Below are positions 24,695 to 32,580 of a stretch of 64,000 nt of DNA, piece by piece; positions within the stretch are counted from its first letter, which is position 1; each line of letters starts with the position of its first letter. The notes beneath the pieces are model-generated. The model had not been told where the DNA came from. It searched no databases and saw nothing but the letters and a program-made list of their open reading frames with translations. The DNA comes from CAYJVB01 sp964373575 (lineage in GTDB: Archaea > Aenigmatarchaeota > Aenigmatarchaeia > CG10238-14). A program made the position numbers and the translations under genes. The DNA is taken from NCBI GenBank assembly GCA_964373575.1, contig CAYJVB010000001.1, forward strand, positions 1 through 64,000, in the 5' to 3' direction.

Positions 24695-27600
24695 GTGAAC
24701 GCCTCCTGTTTTAATCTATAAATTCTATTCAATGGATTATCAAATCTGTATACAGATATTATTGCAGTTAGCTTTGTCCCAGTAGAGCATGTTAGAATAT
24801 TTGCTAATGGAATAGATAAAATACCTGTTGATCCCGCATTTAATTTTTGGAATTGTGCATAATAAATTATTCCCTCGGGTTCATGAATTAAATTAACATA
24901 AACTATTACATCAACACCCACCAAATTTTTAGTTATTTGTAAATTGCACTTTTCTTTACTGCAAGTAACGTCACTCATATCGAATTGTTGATTTGGTAAT
25001 GTAGTTGTTGTAGTTGAAGAAGTGGTGGTTGTAGCCTGCAAAGGCACAACATTTGCTGTTATAGACAATTCATCTATCACTGCAGTCGCTTGACTAACTT
25101 TATCCATGTTAGACCCAATAAACAAATCATTTCCCAGTGATGATGGAACATTTACAGACAGATCACTTCCTACAAGAACACCATCAACATAAAGCATTAT
25201 CTCATTGGATCTCCAAGTCGTCCTGATATTGTGCATCACATTTGCCTTCCACGATGAAACATCAGCACTTACAGTATTGATATTGCCAGCACCATCAATT
25301 AAATCAAATACAAGTCTGTTGCCAAAGTTTTTGTATATAGATATCCTGTTGCTGTCTTTGCTTTCTCCAACATCAATGAAATAATGTGAAGAGTCATCAT
25401 TACCATTCCAATATGGTTTAACCCAAAAATCAACTGTTCCCTTGTTGGGGTCGATATTTTTTACAGTCGAATAAGTTAATACATTGTTTGTTTTAATTAC
25501 AACCCCATCATTTTTTTTGCCCGTATCAAAGCCAGTCGGTGATATTTTGATGTTATCTAATAATATTGTTCCCACATCGGTAGCAGACTCGAAATCAATC
25601 TTCAACTTGTTTATCTGTCCGTCATTATCTGTCCACTCAGTATCAGTGATATCAAATGATAGTGTTGCATAATCATTGCTATCAGTTATTGAAAATGACT
25701 GTGAGCATGCTTCATCAAACACAGCGCAATCCACTCCATCCGTATAGTATACCTTGATGCTCTTCGGTCCTCCCTGGTACCCCTTGTATCTCAACGACAA
25801 GTGATTTAGCGAAGCATCAAAGCTTACTGATTTGAAAATATAGGGGTCAAATGTTGAAGTCAATTGCCCTTGATATTCGCCTCCACTTACACTCCCTCTT
25901 ATCATATTTTCCTGCCAGTCTTCAGTATTGCTTGTAAAGTCGTCTATCAACACCTCTTTTTGGTTAGGATTTTCACCACCCTGGCACGTCAGAGTATTAT
26001 CAAAACCGCATAATAATTCAGTTGAAGTTGGTGTAGTAGTAGTAGAAGTAGTGGTTGTTGCTCCCGGTAAAGTTGTACTGGTCGTTGTTGTTGCACCGGG
26101 AACAGTTGTAGATGTTGTAGTAGTTCCACCCGGAGATAAAGTGACTGGAATTATCAACTTTTTAACGATTTCTGTTATTCCGCTTGGATCAAAGCATATT
26201 GAAAGTACTTTTATCTTTCCGTCAGTACCTGTTGGAACAATAGTAACCTCTGTTGGTGGAATGTCGACTACAGGTGATTGAATGAGATAATCTAATGGCG
26301 TCTTATCTTCATTTGTGATGACCCATAACCCCCCATTACAGTTTTGAACAGTGCACTTAAGAGGTTGACCTGTTTGAACTGAAGTTTTGTCACATGCAAG
26401 AGTATATTTTGGCGGCAAAGTTGTTGATGTAGTAGTACCACCTCCCACACCACCAGATGGTGTACACGCTCCATTAGAACATGTTTTATCTGCTGAACAA
26501 ACATTATTACATCCACCGCAATTATTTTTATCTGTTTTTAAATTTACACATGTTCCAGCACAATTTGTAGTTCCACTTGGACATGTACCACCTCCCCCGC
26601 CGCCAGAACTAACGCCATAACCAACAGTCTCAGATTGGCATTGATCGCTTATGAATTTTGCCTGATAAGTTTTTTCCGTTGATGAAGCCGTTCCTTTGAA
26701 AGTCCATGTCCACTGCCCACCAGTAGGACCGCTTATTTCTGGTTTATCATTGGGATTGGGTGTTGCACCATCACCAGTGTTAATTTTTACATTGGTGTAT
26801 CCACTTGAAGCAGTAAAAACAAATTTAATTCCACCACCAGGTGTTACAGTAGAAGGGTCAATATTTAATTTTCCACAAGTGCTTGAACCACTACCGGAAG
26901 CAGTAGTCCAACAAGGATCATTTATATTCTCACAACTGCACGCGTGATTTCCTTTTTCAGGAGTTCCTCCAACTGAATAACACCAATAAGCGTATCCATC
27001 TATACATTTAGCTCCTATAGAAGTACAACTGCCACCTGTTCCAGTTCCAGGACTTGTTGTCCAACACGATGGTGGCGACGAAACCTGATTTGAAGTAATA
27101 TTGCAACTACAAGGATGGTTTCCTTTGTCAAAACCACGGCTATCAGTATAACACCACCAAGCCCAACCTTGACTGCATACAGGACCTGCAGGAGAACATG
27201 AAACACCTTGGGTTGTACCGCCACCAGTTCCAGTTCCTCCACCCCCGCCGGAAGACTTTATACTAAAACTATATGTCGAAGAATCATATGAAGCTTCACC
27301 ATTCTTGGCAAATACAATCCATTCATATCTATGACCATTGACTAGACCACCAACAGAACAAGAAATAGTCACAATATCAATATTATCCCCACCACCACCA
27401 CATTTTACATCGAAGTCTCCGCCTACTGTTGCATCTTGGAATTGTACTTCATGAACGCGTGAACCACCGATGCAACTGTCAAGTTTATAATCAATTTTAA
27501 CCTTAAGAGTTACACTAGTAGTTCCAGCTGCCAATTGGGCACCGCTGACAGGTTCAGGAGAAGTGATTGTTGGTATCCGTGATTCACAAAGTGCGCTGCA

Positions 27601-27720
27601 ACACAAATATGGAGGTGTACATGTGTTTGCGACATTACAAGGGGGAACAGCCAACACAAGACTCAAATTATTTAACATTACAACTAAAATTACAATAAGT
27701 ATTTTACTACGTGATTTCAT
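24688..27720 (-). CDS. Large secreted Cys-rich, LamG lectin-like protein
   Basis: 1010 residues with a signal peptide (to about residue 25). Then come an Ig-like domain, two tandem Cys/Trp-rich repeats (CSQGWAWWCYTDSRGFDKGN and CIDGYAYWCYSVGGTPEKGN), a PKD-like domain, an NCGGCNNVC-type Cys knot, three Thr linkers, and a concanavalin-A/LamG-type domain (NKGTVDFWVKPYWNG, about residues 760-900). There is no membrane anchor, so it is released or held by partners. Glycan binding is a family-based inference. Confidence 0.68.
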   Translation of the reverse strand: MKSRSKILIVILVVMLNNLSLVLAVPPCNVANTCTPPYLCCSALCESRIPTITSPEPVSGAQLAAGTTSVTLKVKIDYKLDSCIGGSRVHEVQFQDATVGGDFDVKCGGGGDNIDIVTISCSVGGLVNGHRYEWIVFAKNGEASYDSSTYSFSIKSSGGGGGTGTGGGTTQGVSCSPAGPVCSQGWAWWCYTDSRGFDKGNHPCSCNITSNQVSSPPSCWTTSPGTGTGGSCTSIGAKCIDGYAYWCYSVGGTPEKGNHACSCENINDPCWTTASGSGSSTCGKLNIDPSTVTPGGGIKFVFTASSGYTNVKINTGDGATPNPNDKPEISGPTGGQWTWTFKGTASSTEKTYQAKFISDQCQSETVGYGVSSGGGGGGTCPSGTTNCAGTCVNLKTDKNNCGGCNNVCSADKTCSNGACTPSGGVGGGTTTSTTLPPKYTLACDKTSVQTGQPLKCTVQNCNGGLWVITNEDKTPLDYLIQSPVVDIPPTEVTIVPTGTDGKIKVLSICFDPSGITEIVKKLIIPVTLSPGGTTTTSTTVPGATTTTSTTLPGATTTTSTTTTPTSTELLCGFDNTLTCQGGENPNQKEVLIDDFTSNTEDWQENMIRGSVSGGEYQGQLTSTFDPYIFKSVSFDASLNHLSLRYKGYQGGPKSIKVYYTDGVDCAVFDEACSQSFSITDSNDYATLSFDITDTEWTDNDGQINKLKIDFESATDVGTILLDNIKISPTGFDTGKKNDGVVIKTNNVLTYSTVKNIDPNKGTVDFWVKPYWNGNDDSSHYFIDVGESKDSNRISIYKNFGNRLVFDLIDGAGNINTVSADVSSWKANVMHNIRTTWRSNEIMLYVDGVLVGSDLSVNVPSSLGNDLFIGSNMDKVSQATAVIDELSITANVVPLQATTTTSSTTTTTLPNQQFDMSDVTCSKEKCNLQITKNLVGVDVIVYVNLIHEPEGIIYYAQFQKLNAGSTGILSIPLANILTCSTGTKLTAIISVYRFDNPLNRIYRLKQEAFTC

Positions 27721-27773
27721 AATTAAAATATTGAATTCTTTTAATATTAAATTTTGTGAGAAAGGTTTACTTC

Positions 27774-27881
27774 TTAAGGAACAACAACGTTCATCGTCTT
27801 AGCCGTTCTACTGCACACTAAAGTCGCCAAATAATTTTCATCCACATCATCAATAGTAACAAAATAAATTATTTTTAGCCA
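27774..27881 (-). other. In-frame coding-like extension after the stop of the 27882 gene
   Basis: Past the TAA at 27882-27884 the same frame stays open for 35 codons to a TAA at 27774. The translation includes VTIDDVDENYLATLVCSRTA and KTMNVVVP, with the beta-strand rhythm of the preceding Ig-like sequence (TVQLICTGPQGKATAALTVD). It may be a domain cut off by a recent stop mutation. No start codon or ribosome site suggests a separate gene. Confidence 0.35.
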
Positions 27882-28793
27882 TTAACACGAATCCACCGTC
27901 AATGCAGCTGTTGCCTTTCCCTGTGGTCCAGTACAAATCAACTGCACAGTCCATGTATCAGGTGCCTTTGTACAAATTTGATTCAAAGTATTTGTTATAG
28001 AAGGCTGAGATCTAACCTTGCCACCAGAAACAGTTGGTGTTGCTCCTACAGTCGGCGTGTATTCCCCATTAAGAACAACTATCCCCGAAGCCGAGTTACA
28101 TCCAGTATTGCAATCTATTGACCACGGTGTTGTAGTTTTATCCAATTTACAATTAGACAGAGTTAGCGAACCACCAGTAACTATATTCATACATGAAGCC
28201 GATGCATATCCAGCCTGCTGCCACCACCAATCTGCCTGCAAATCAGTTGGTGGAGTATATCCCAAATCAGCCCACATCTTCGGATCTTTGTTGCAGCTTC
28301 CGGAATAAATACCAGTATTCTCATTTGTGATTAGCTTAATTGCAGTATCACCCGGCAATCCTTCATCAAGTTGATAATAATCACACAATACTCTCAAACA
28401 ATTTTCAGCTGTCAGTCTGTAATTACCGCAGCTGCAGTCTGTTACATGGAAGCAATAAAGCGCATCTTCGCAATAAGGTAAACTTCTGACAAAATTACCT
28501 CTATATTTTTCTCCAGGTCTTTTATCACCAGTAATATCTAGATTGACCTTCTTCAAACAATAATCAACAGCATCCCTTCTGTTACAATTACCATCTCTAT
28601 AGCTGTCACAAACCTGGTTGCACGAAGCCTTTTGCGCTGTTATCTGATACGCATCTTCAAATGCCCTTAACTGTTCATTTATCTTGTCAGGCTTTACTAT
28701 AGCCGTGAACATCCTTATCAAAACAAGAACAACAATTATAAGAACAAACATACCAAATATAATTTCCAAAGCCCCAATACCCTTCTTCTTCAT
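27882..28793 (-). CDS. Cys-rich prepilin-like protein (303 residues)
   Basis: The N-terminus MKKKGIGALEIIFGMFVLII has the K-G site and a Glu at position +5, a hallmark of type IV pilins. About 16 Cys follow in the region around residues 55-180, then an Ig-like C-terminal domain (GEYTPTVGATPTVSGGKV, ICTGPQGKATAALTVD). It is among the best candidates for a real pilin in the cluster. Start ATG 28793. Confidence 0.72.
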   Translation of the reverse strand: MKKKGIGALEIIFGMFVLIIVVLVLIRMFTAIVKPDKINEQLRAFEDAYQITAQKASCNQVCDSYRDGNCNRRDAVDYCLKKVNLDITGDKRPGEKYRGNFVRSLPYCEDALYCFHVTDCSCGNYRLTAENCLRVLCDYYQLDEGLPGDTAIKLITNENTGIYSGSCNKDPKMWADLGYTPPTDLQADWWWQQAGYASASCMNIVTGGSLTLSNCKLDKTTTPWSIDCNTGCNSASGIVVLNGEYTPTVGATPTVSGGKVRSQPSITNTLNQICTKAPDTWTVQLICTGPQGKATAALTVDSC

Positions 28794-28871
28794 TCTATCC
28801 TGTAACTATTATTATTTTTCCTAAATAAATGTTATTGTTTGTTTGTCCACAGGTTTTCACATGTTATCTAG

Positions 28872-29180
28872 TCAAATTCTGTAAAACTTCTTCATAATCT
28901 GCTCTATTTGTGAAGATCTTCTTGGATTCAAAGATACCTCCATACCATAGTGAGTTGGTTTACTCAAAATAAATCCATCTCTAATAAGATCTCTTGTAAT
29001 TTCTTGAACTCTTTTCAAACCATGTTTTCCAAGATCACGCTCATTCCATCCCCTTTTCAAATTGTCAAATGAAGTGTGGGATTCTCCCCACTTACCTCTT
29101 TTAGTTAGCTTCAGAAATATTCTTACCCTTATTTCGTCATCTGAAATCATAGGTACACTTATAATACCTTTGAAAGTCAT
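28872..29180 (-). CDS. Winged-helix regulator, 102 residues
   Basis: The N-terminal part is DDEIRVRIFLKLTKRGKWGE. A helix pair (LGKHGLKRVQEITRDLIRDG) and a wing-like FILSKPTHYGMEVSLNPR are typical of archaeal winged-helix proteins. Its ATG lies only 31 bases from the ATG of a divergent winged-helix gene. Location inside the pilin cluster suggests control of cluster expression, which is inference. Confidence 0.65.
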   Translation of the reverse strand: MTFKGIISVPMISDDEIRVRIFLKLTKRGKWGESHTSFDNLKRGWNERDLGKHGLKRVQEITRDLIRDGFILSKPTHYGMEVSLNPRRSSQIEQIMKKFYRI

Positions 29181-29211
29181 GTTTAAATACCTACAGATAT
29201 ATGTATTATTT
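29181..29211. promoter_or_regulatory. Compact bidirectional promoter, leaderless genes
   Basis: Only 31 bases separate two start codons. Plus-strand TTTAAATA (29182-29189) is about 23 bases before ATG 29212, so that message is leaderless. TA-rich sequence near 29200-29212 can serve the minus strand, putting each TATA close to or inside the opposite gene's start. Confidence 0.5.
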
Positions 29212-29547
29212 ATGACAGACGATACACTGCTAATTCAATTTCTTGGAAACAACCCAACCTTAAGGGTAATCGACTTTTTTTTAGATAATAGAACTGATTA
29301 TTCAAAAAAAGAAATAATAAATGCTCTTGGAATGTCAAAAACAACTTTCTACAAAGTTTGGAAACAATTGGAGAAATTTGGTGTAGTAATGCCTACAAGA
29401 AGATATGGAAATGCGGTGTTATTCAAAATTAATGAAAACAACCCCATTGTCAGAAAACTGATGATTTTTGACTTTACATTAATTAAACAGGCTATTCCTT
29501 ACGCAAAACAGAAAGTTAACACATCTAGAAGACCATTGAAACTATAA
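29212..29547 (+). CDS. Winged-helix regulator, 111 residues
   Basis: The frame is open upstream from 29062, but ATG 29212 fits a leaderless transcript from TTTAAATA at 29182. The helix-turn-helix is YSKKEIINALGMSKTTFYKV with a following wing (MPTRRYGNAVLFKINENN). It is the only plus-strand gene in this part of the pilin cluster and is divergent from a second winged-helix gene. Mutual control of the two is plausible. Confidence 0.72.
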   Translation: MTDDTLLIQFLGNNPTLRVIDFFLDNRTDYSKKEIINALGMSKTTFYKVWKQLEKFGVVMPTRRYGNAVLFKINENNPIVRKLMIFDFTLIKQAIPYAKQKVNTSRRPLKL

Positions 29548-29652
29548 TAAACAATATTTCTGTAAAATAACTGTTAACTTGAATTTCCTTTACAGTTAAA
29601 GATACACAAGAATATTCAAACTAATTCAATATGATAGTAATTACTAACATAA

Positions 29653-30099
29653 TCAATCCAAACAAATCAATATATCATTATTCAAAACACGTTTAGATGC
29701 CATCGATATTTTTTTATTTTCTACATAATCAAATCCAATATAAATTGTATTAGTATTTATCTCAGGAGAAACGCAACTTTCCACTCTAGCTACATCTCTT
29801 TCTTTACTTATCGTTCTAACAAAATTCTGTATGTCATTAAATGTAATTCTTTCTTTTGCCTTACCCTTGAATTCGAAACACTGATTAGTCACAAATCCAT
29901 ACAAAACATTTTTAAAATCTTCATAGCTTATCTCACCGCCATTCAAAAATTCACACAAATAAGTTGCATTAGCCACAGGAACAAAACTAGACTTATCCTC
30001 ACCCTGTCTGAAAATTGAAATCATTATCGCACTTGCAATTCCAACAAAAACCAGTAATAAAAAAAACCCAAAAGCATAATCCAAAGCTAATCCCTTCAT
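29653..30099 (-). CDS. Prepilin-like protein (MKGLALD type)
   Basis: 148 residues, MKGLALDYAFGFFLLLVFVG followed by a small soluble domain with four Cys. The K-G site and an N-terminal helix are as in its neighbours. It is third in a run of three short prepilin-like genes (31042 to 29653) with 0-1 base gaps, so they are likely co-translated and may form one sub-complex. Confidence 0.68.
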   Translation of the reverse strand: MKGLALDYAFGFFLLLVFVGIASAIMISIFRQGEDKSSFVPVANATYLCEFLNGGEISYEDFKNVLYGFVTNQCFEFKGKAKERITFNDIQNFVRTISKERDVARVESCVSPEINTNTIYIGFDYVENKKISMASKRVLNNDILICLD

Positions 30100-30100
30100 T

Positions 30101-30511
30101 TTAACACGTTATCTTTACTTTTCTGATAAGTGAATCATATTGGAAAAATACAGTCTTCGTATTCTTATTGCACTCAATATTGCAGTATTCTTTAACATCA
30201 TTTTGTAACAAAATTGATGAAGGGTTAACATCCGTTTCTAAACTAACAGCATAGCATAACCCATTTTCAGGGCATTGGCCTTCTTCACTTTTGCCCCAGC
30301 ATAAATTACAATATTTTCCAACAATATCTGCTGTTAACGAATTCTCATTTGATGGCTTATCTATTTTAATTTCGCATTTATTTTCATTGCATGGGGGAAA
30401 AATACAAATCCTACTTATATTATCCCTGAAAGTCCACATGATACCTATGAGCACCATAACTACAACAAAATACAAAATCATCTTCATCGGATATTCTAAA
30501 ACCATCGACAT
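30101..30511 (-). CDS. Small Cys-rich pilin-like membrane protein
   Basis: 136 residues, MSMVLEYPMKMILYFVVVMV, with one helix and then about 11 Cys in 100 residues (KYCNLCWGKSEEGQC, EYCNIECNKN). No clear K-G cleavage site, so it may keep its anchor. It is placed between two prepilin-like genes with gaps of one base or none. The Cys pattern CNLCW resembles the CSNLCWSK stretch in the GH3 protein at 31126, suggesting a shared anchor domain. Confidence 0.62.
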   Translation of the reverse strand: MSMVLEYPMKMILYFVVVMVLIGIMWTFRDNISRICIFPPCNENKCEIKIDKPSNENSLTADIVGKYCNLCWGKSEEGQCPENGLCYAVSLETDVNPSSILLQNDVKEYCNIECNKNTKTVFFQYDSLIRKVKITC

Positions 30512-31042
30512 CTAAATTACCTCTATTTTCTTAGCATCAGCATTATATCTTATAGCAATCGATTTAGGTCCTGATATTACTCCTGTTTTCCACAATAAAA
30601 TATTCGAATATCCCTGGTTGTCAAGCAAGGTCTTAACAGAACTTTCCAATACTTCGCCGTTAACACCTGAAATAATCATTTCATAGCATAACTGGTTTCT
30701 TCCGAAATTAGCTGCACCCGTTTTTTGCCAGCATGCAGCTACATGAGTAGCAATTTCGAAAGATATCTTTTCCGGAATGTTAGTATTCAGTTCTATTGTC
30801 TCCAGATTAACAGAAATTTCAGATGAACAATAAACAGGCAATGACGGTCTAAGATGTGAAGGCAACGGCAGAATAGAAGTCACGCCTTGAAATACAGAAC
30901 AATAAGCCTTACTCAATGCAGGTTTAATCCTCGTTCCTATCAATGCTATAAGCAGTGATATCGCTACGATCGCAAGAATCATGTAAGCAATTGTTGACAA
31001 TGCAATGCCTTTCATTTTCTCTGTATAATTTATAGCTTTCAT
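30512..31042 (-). CDS. Prepilin-like protein (EKMKGIALS type)
   Basis: 176 residues. The assigned frame begins MKAINYTEKMKGIALSTIAY; the inner Met at residue 10 gives MKGIALS, matching other prepilins, and could be the true start. A hydrophobic helix is followed by a soluble domain (VAACWQKTGAANFGRNQLCY). It is first in the three-gene prepilin-like run downstream of the GH3 gene. Confidence 0.66.
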   Translation of the reverse strand: MKAINYTEKMKGIALSTIAYMILAIVAISLLIALIGTRIKPALSKAYCSVFQGVTSILPLPSHLRPSLPVYCSSEISVNLETIELNTNIPEKISFEIATHVAACWQKTGAANFGRNQLCYEMIISGVNGEVLESSVKTLLDNQGYSNILLWKTGVISGPKSIAIRYNADAKKIEVI

Positions 31043-31125
31043 AAAATAAACAGATCGGTCGCTTTGAGAACCGCTGGGAAAAATGCTGAAGTTGTCAGGA
31101 AAAGTTGAAATTATTTACACTTACA

Positions 31126-32580
31126 CTAAACGCTCTTCAACAAACTATATTTTTCCTTGAGCACCATAATCCTAGTTATCTTTTCTTTTATCAACTCTTT
31201 TGAAATTTCTCCAGAATTAATCATAGATACAATAGTCGAATATGCCGCATTAGCATTAGAAGAAGAGCTAAACAACAGTATATCAACATTTGTCGCAGCC
31301 CTTTTTACCATTTCTTCAAATGTTATTCCTAAATGTGTATTTTTGCCTGTAAGCGAATCTGATATTAACACAGCATTTGGTGATATTTGTCTAGCCCGGT
31401 TTGTTAATGTGGGTGAAAAAACAGCTAAATTATTAGGATCAATATTTGTGTAAACTATGTTATTCATCATTATCATATCCAAATCATTTGACAATCCAGC
31501 ATAAGGTTTTATATCACTATTTTCCAAATCCTGCATAGTTCTGCTATCTGTTGCTTTCTGAAAATCACTATTGTCCATCTGATTCCCATAACCTGGGAAA
31601 TGTTTTCCTGTAGCTATGACACCCTCATCATGAAGACCTTTAGCAAAAGCCCTGCCTATAGTCTCAACATTTGCAGGATTTCCGGAAAAAGATCTTTCTT
31701 GATTATATATTAATCCAGACAAGGATACATCCAACACAGGCGCAAGATTGGTATTTAGATTATGTTGTTTCATTTCTATTGCGATATCCTTCGCATGATT
31801 CTCAATATCTAATATACTCATAGTTCCAGATGTATACCTACTTCCAATATCCCTCGCAGAAATTCTTCCAGGATTAAAATCTTTAGGCATTCTTCTAACC
31901 AATCCACCTTCTCCATCTGTAGCAACAAAAGGCCATATCTGCACATTGTTTATTACAGTAGGTATAGGAGAGAAACCGGCTTGTATATTAGAAGCAAACA
32001 AATAATAATTTTTATATTTCGTTCCATCAGGTGTAGACATTATCATTTGTTCCACCAATTGCTCAGTAGTCATTCCATTAACCAGATTAACAGCTAATGA
32101 AGGGATAGTTGTTGTAGTTGTAGCAACTGGAATTGTAGTAGTCGTTTCTTCAGTTGGTAAAGTAGTTGTTGTACTTTTTTTTATCACCTCTTCAGAGAAT
32201 AATAAAACCTTTCTTTCATACCCATCATATCTTACTTTAATTTGGTATTGTTTGTTCGCATCAATTTTTTTGAATTTAATATCCACAAAATCTCTTTTCA
32301 CTTTTTCTAAATCCTGTTCTATGCCCTTGTCAGTCGAAATAGCTTTAATGACAAAACAGTCATCTACAATGCTATCGCTACCAGAATTATGCTTACTCCA
32401 GCACAAGTTAGAGCATGTTACAAGATTCTGTACTATTAGCTCTGAGGCCGTATTCTGATCCAGGTAACATATCTTTGGAACCGTCTGCCAACTAATAGTA
32501 ATCAAAACAATAACTGTGAATATTGGAACAACAATAAGCAATAACCCAACAACATTTTTTTCAACAGACAACAGCACCAC
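31126..32580 (-). CDS. Pilin-like protein carrying a GH3 NagZ-like beta-N-acetylglucosaminidase
   Basis: An N-terminal membrane helix and a Cys-containing anchor (CSNLCWSKHNSG) lead to a linker of three Thr blocks (STTTTLPTEETTTTIP). Residues about 165-484 form a GH3 barrel: FVATDGEGGLVRRMP, NTNLAPVLDVS, ATGKHFPGYGNQMDNSDF (the NagZ KHFPGHG region) and LISDSLTGKN with the nucleophile-type Asp. NagZ-type enzymes remove GlcNAc from peptidoglycan fragments. GTG 32580 overlaps the TadC-like gene by 20 bp, linking enzyme and machine. Confidence 0.85.
   Translation of the reverse strand: MVLLSVEKNVVGLLLIVVPIFTVIVLITISWQTVPKICYLDQNTASELIVQNLVTCSNLCWSKHNSGSDSIVDDCFVIKAISTDKGIEQDLEKVKRDFVDIKFKKIDANKQYQIKVRYDGYERKVLLFSEEVIKKSTTTTLPTEETTTTIPVATTTTTIPSLAVNLVNGMTTEQLVEQMIMSTPDGTKYKNYYLFASNIQAGFSPIPTVINNVQIWPFVATDGEGGLVRRMPKDFNPGRISARDIGSRYTSGTMSILDIENHAKDIAIEMKQHNLNTNLAPVLDVSLSGLIYNQERSFSGNPANVETIGRAFAKGLHDEGVIATGKHFPGYGNQMDNSDFQKATDSRTMQDLENSDIKPYAGLSNDLDMIMMNNIVYTNIDPNNLAVFSPTLTNRARQISPNAVLISDSLTGKNTHLGITFEEMVKRAATNVDILLFSSSSNANAAYSTIVSMINSGEISKELIKEKITRIMVLKEKYSLLKSV

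Noticed and set aside
25928..26620. Plus-strand frames rich in Val opposite the 24688 gene
   Set aside because: They are antisense shadows of Thr- and Cys-rich codons (ACT/ACA runs reading as GTT/GTA) with no start signals.
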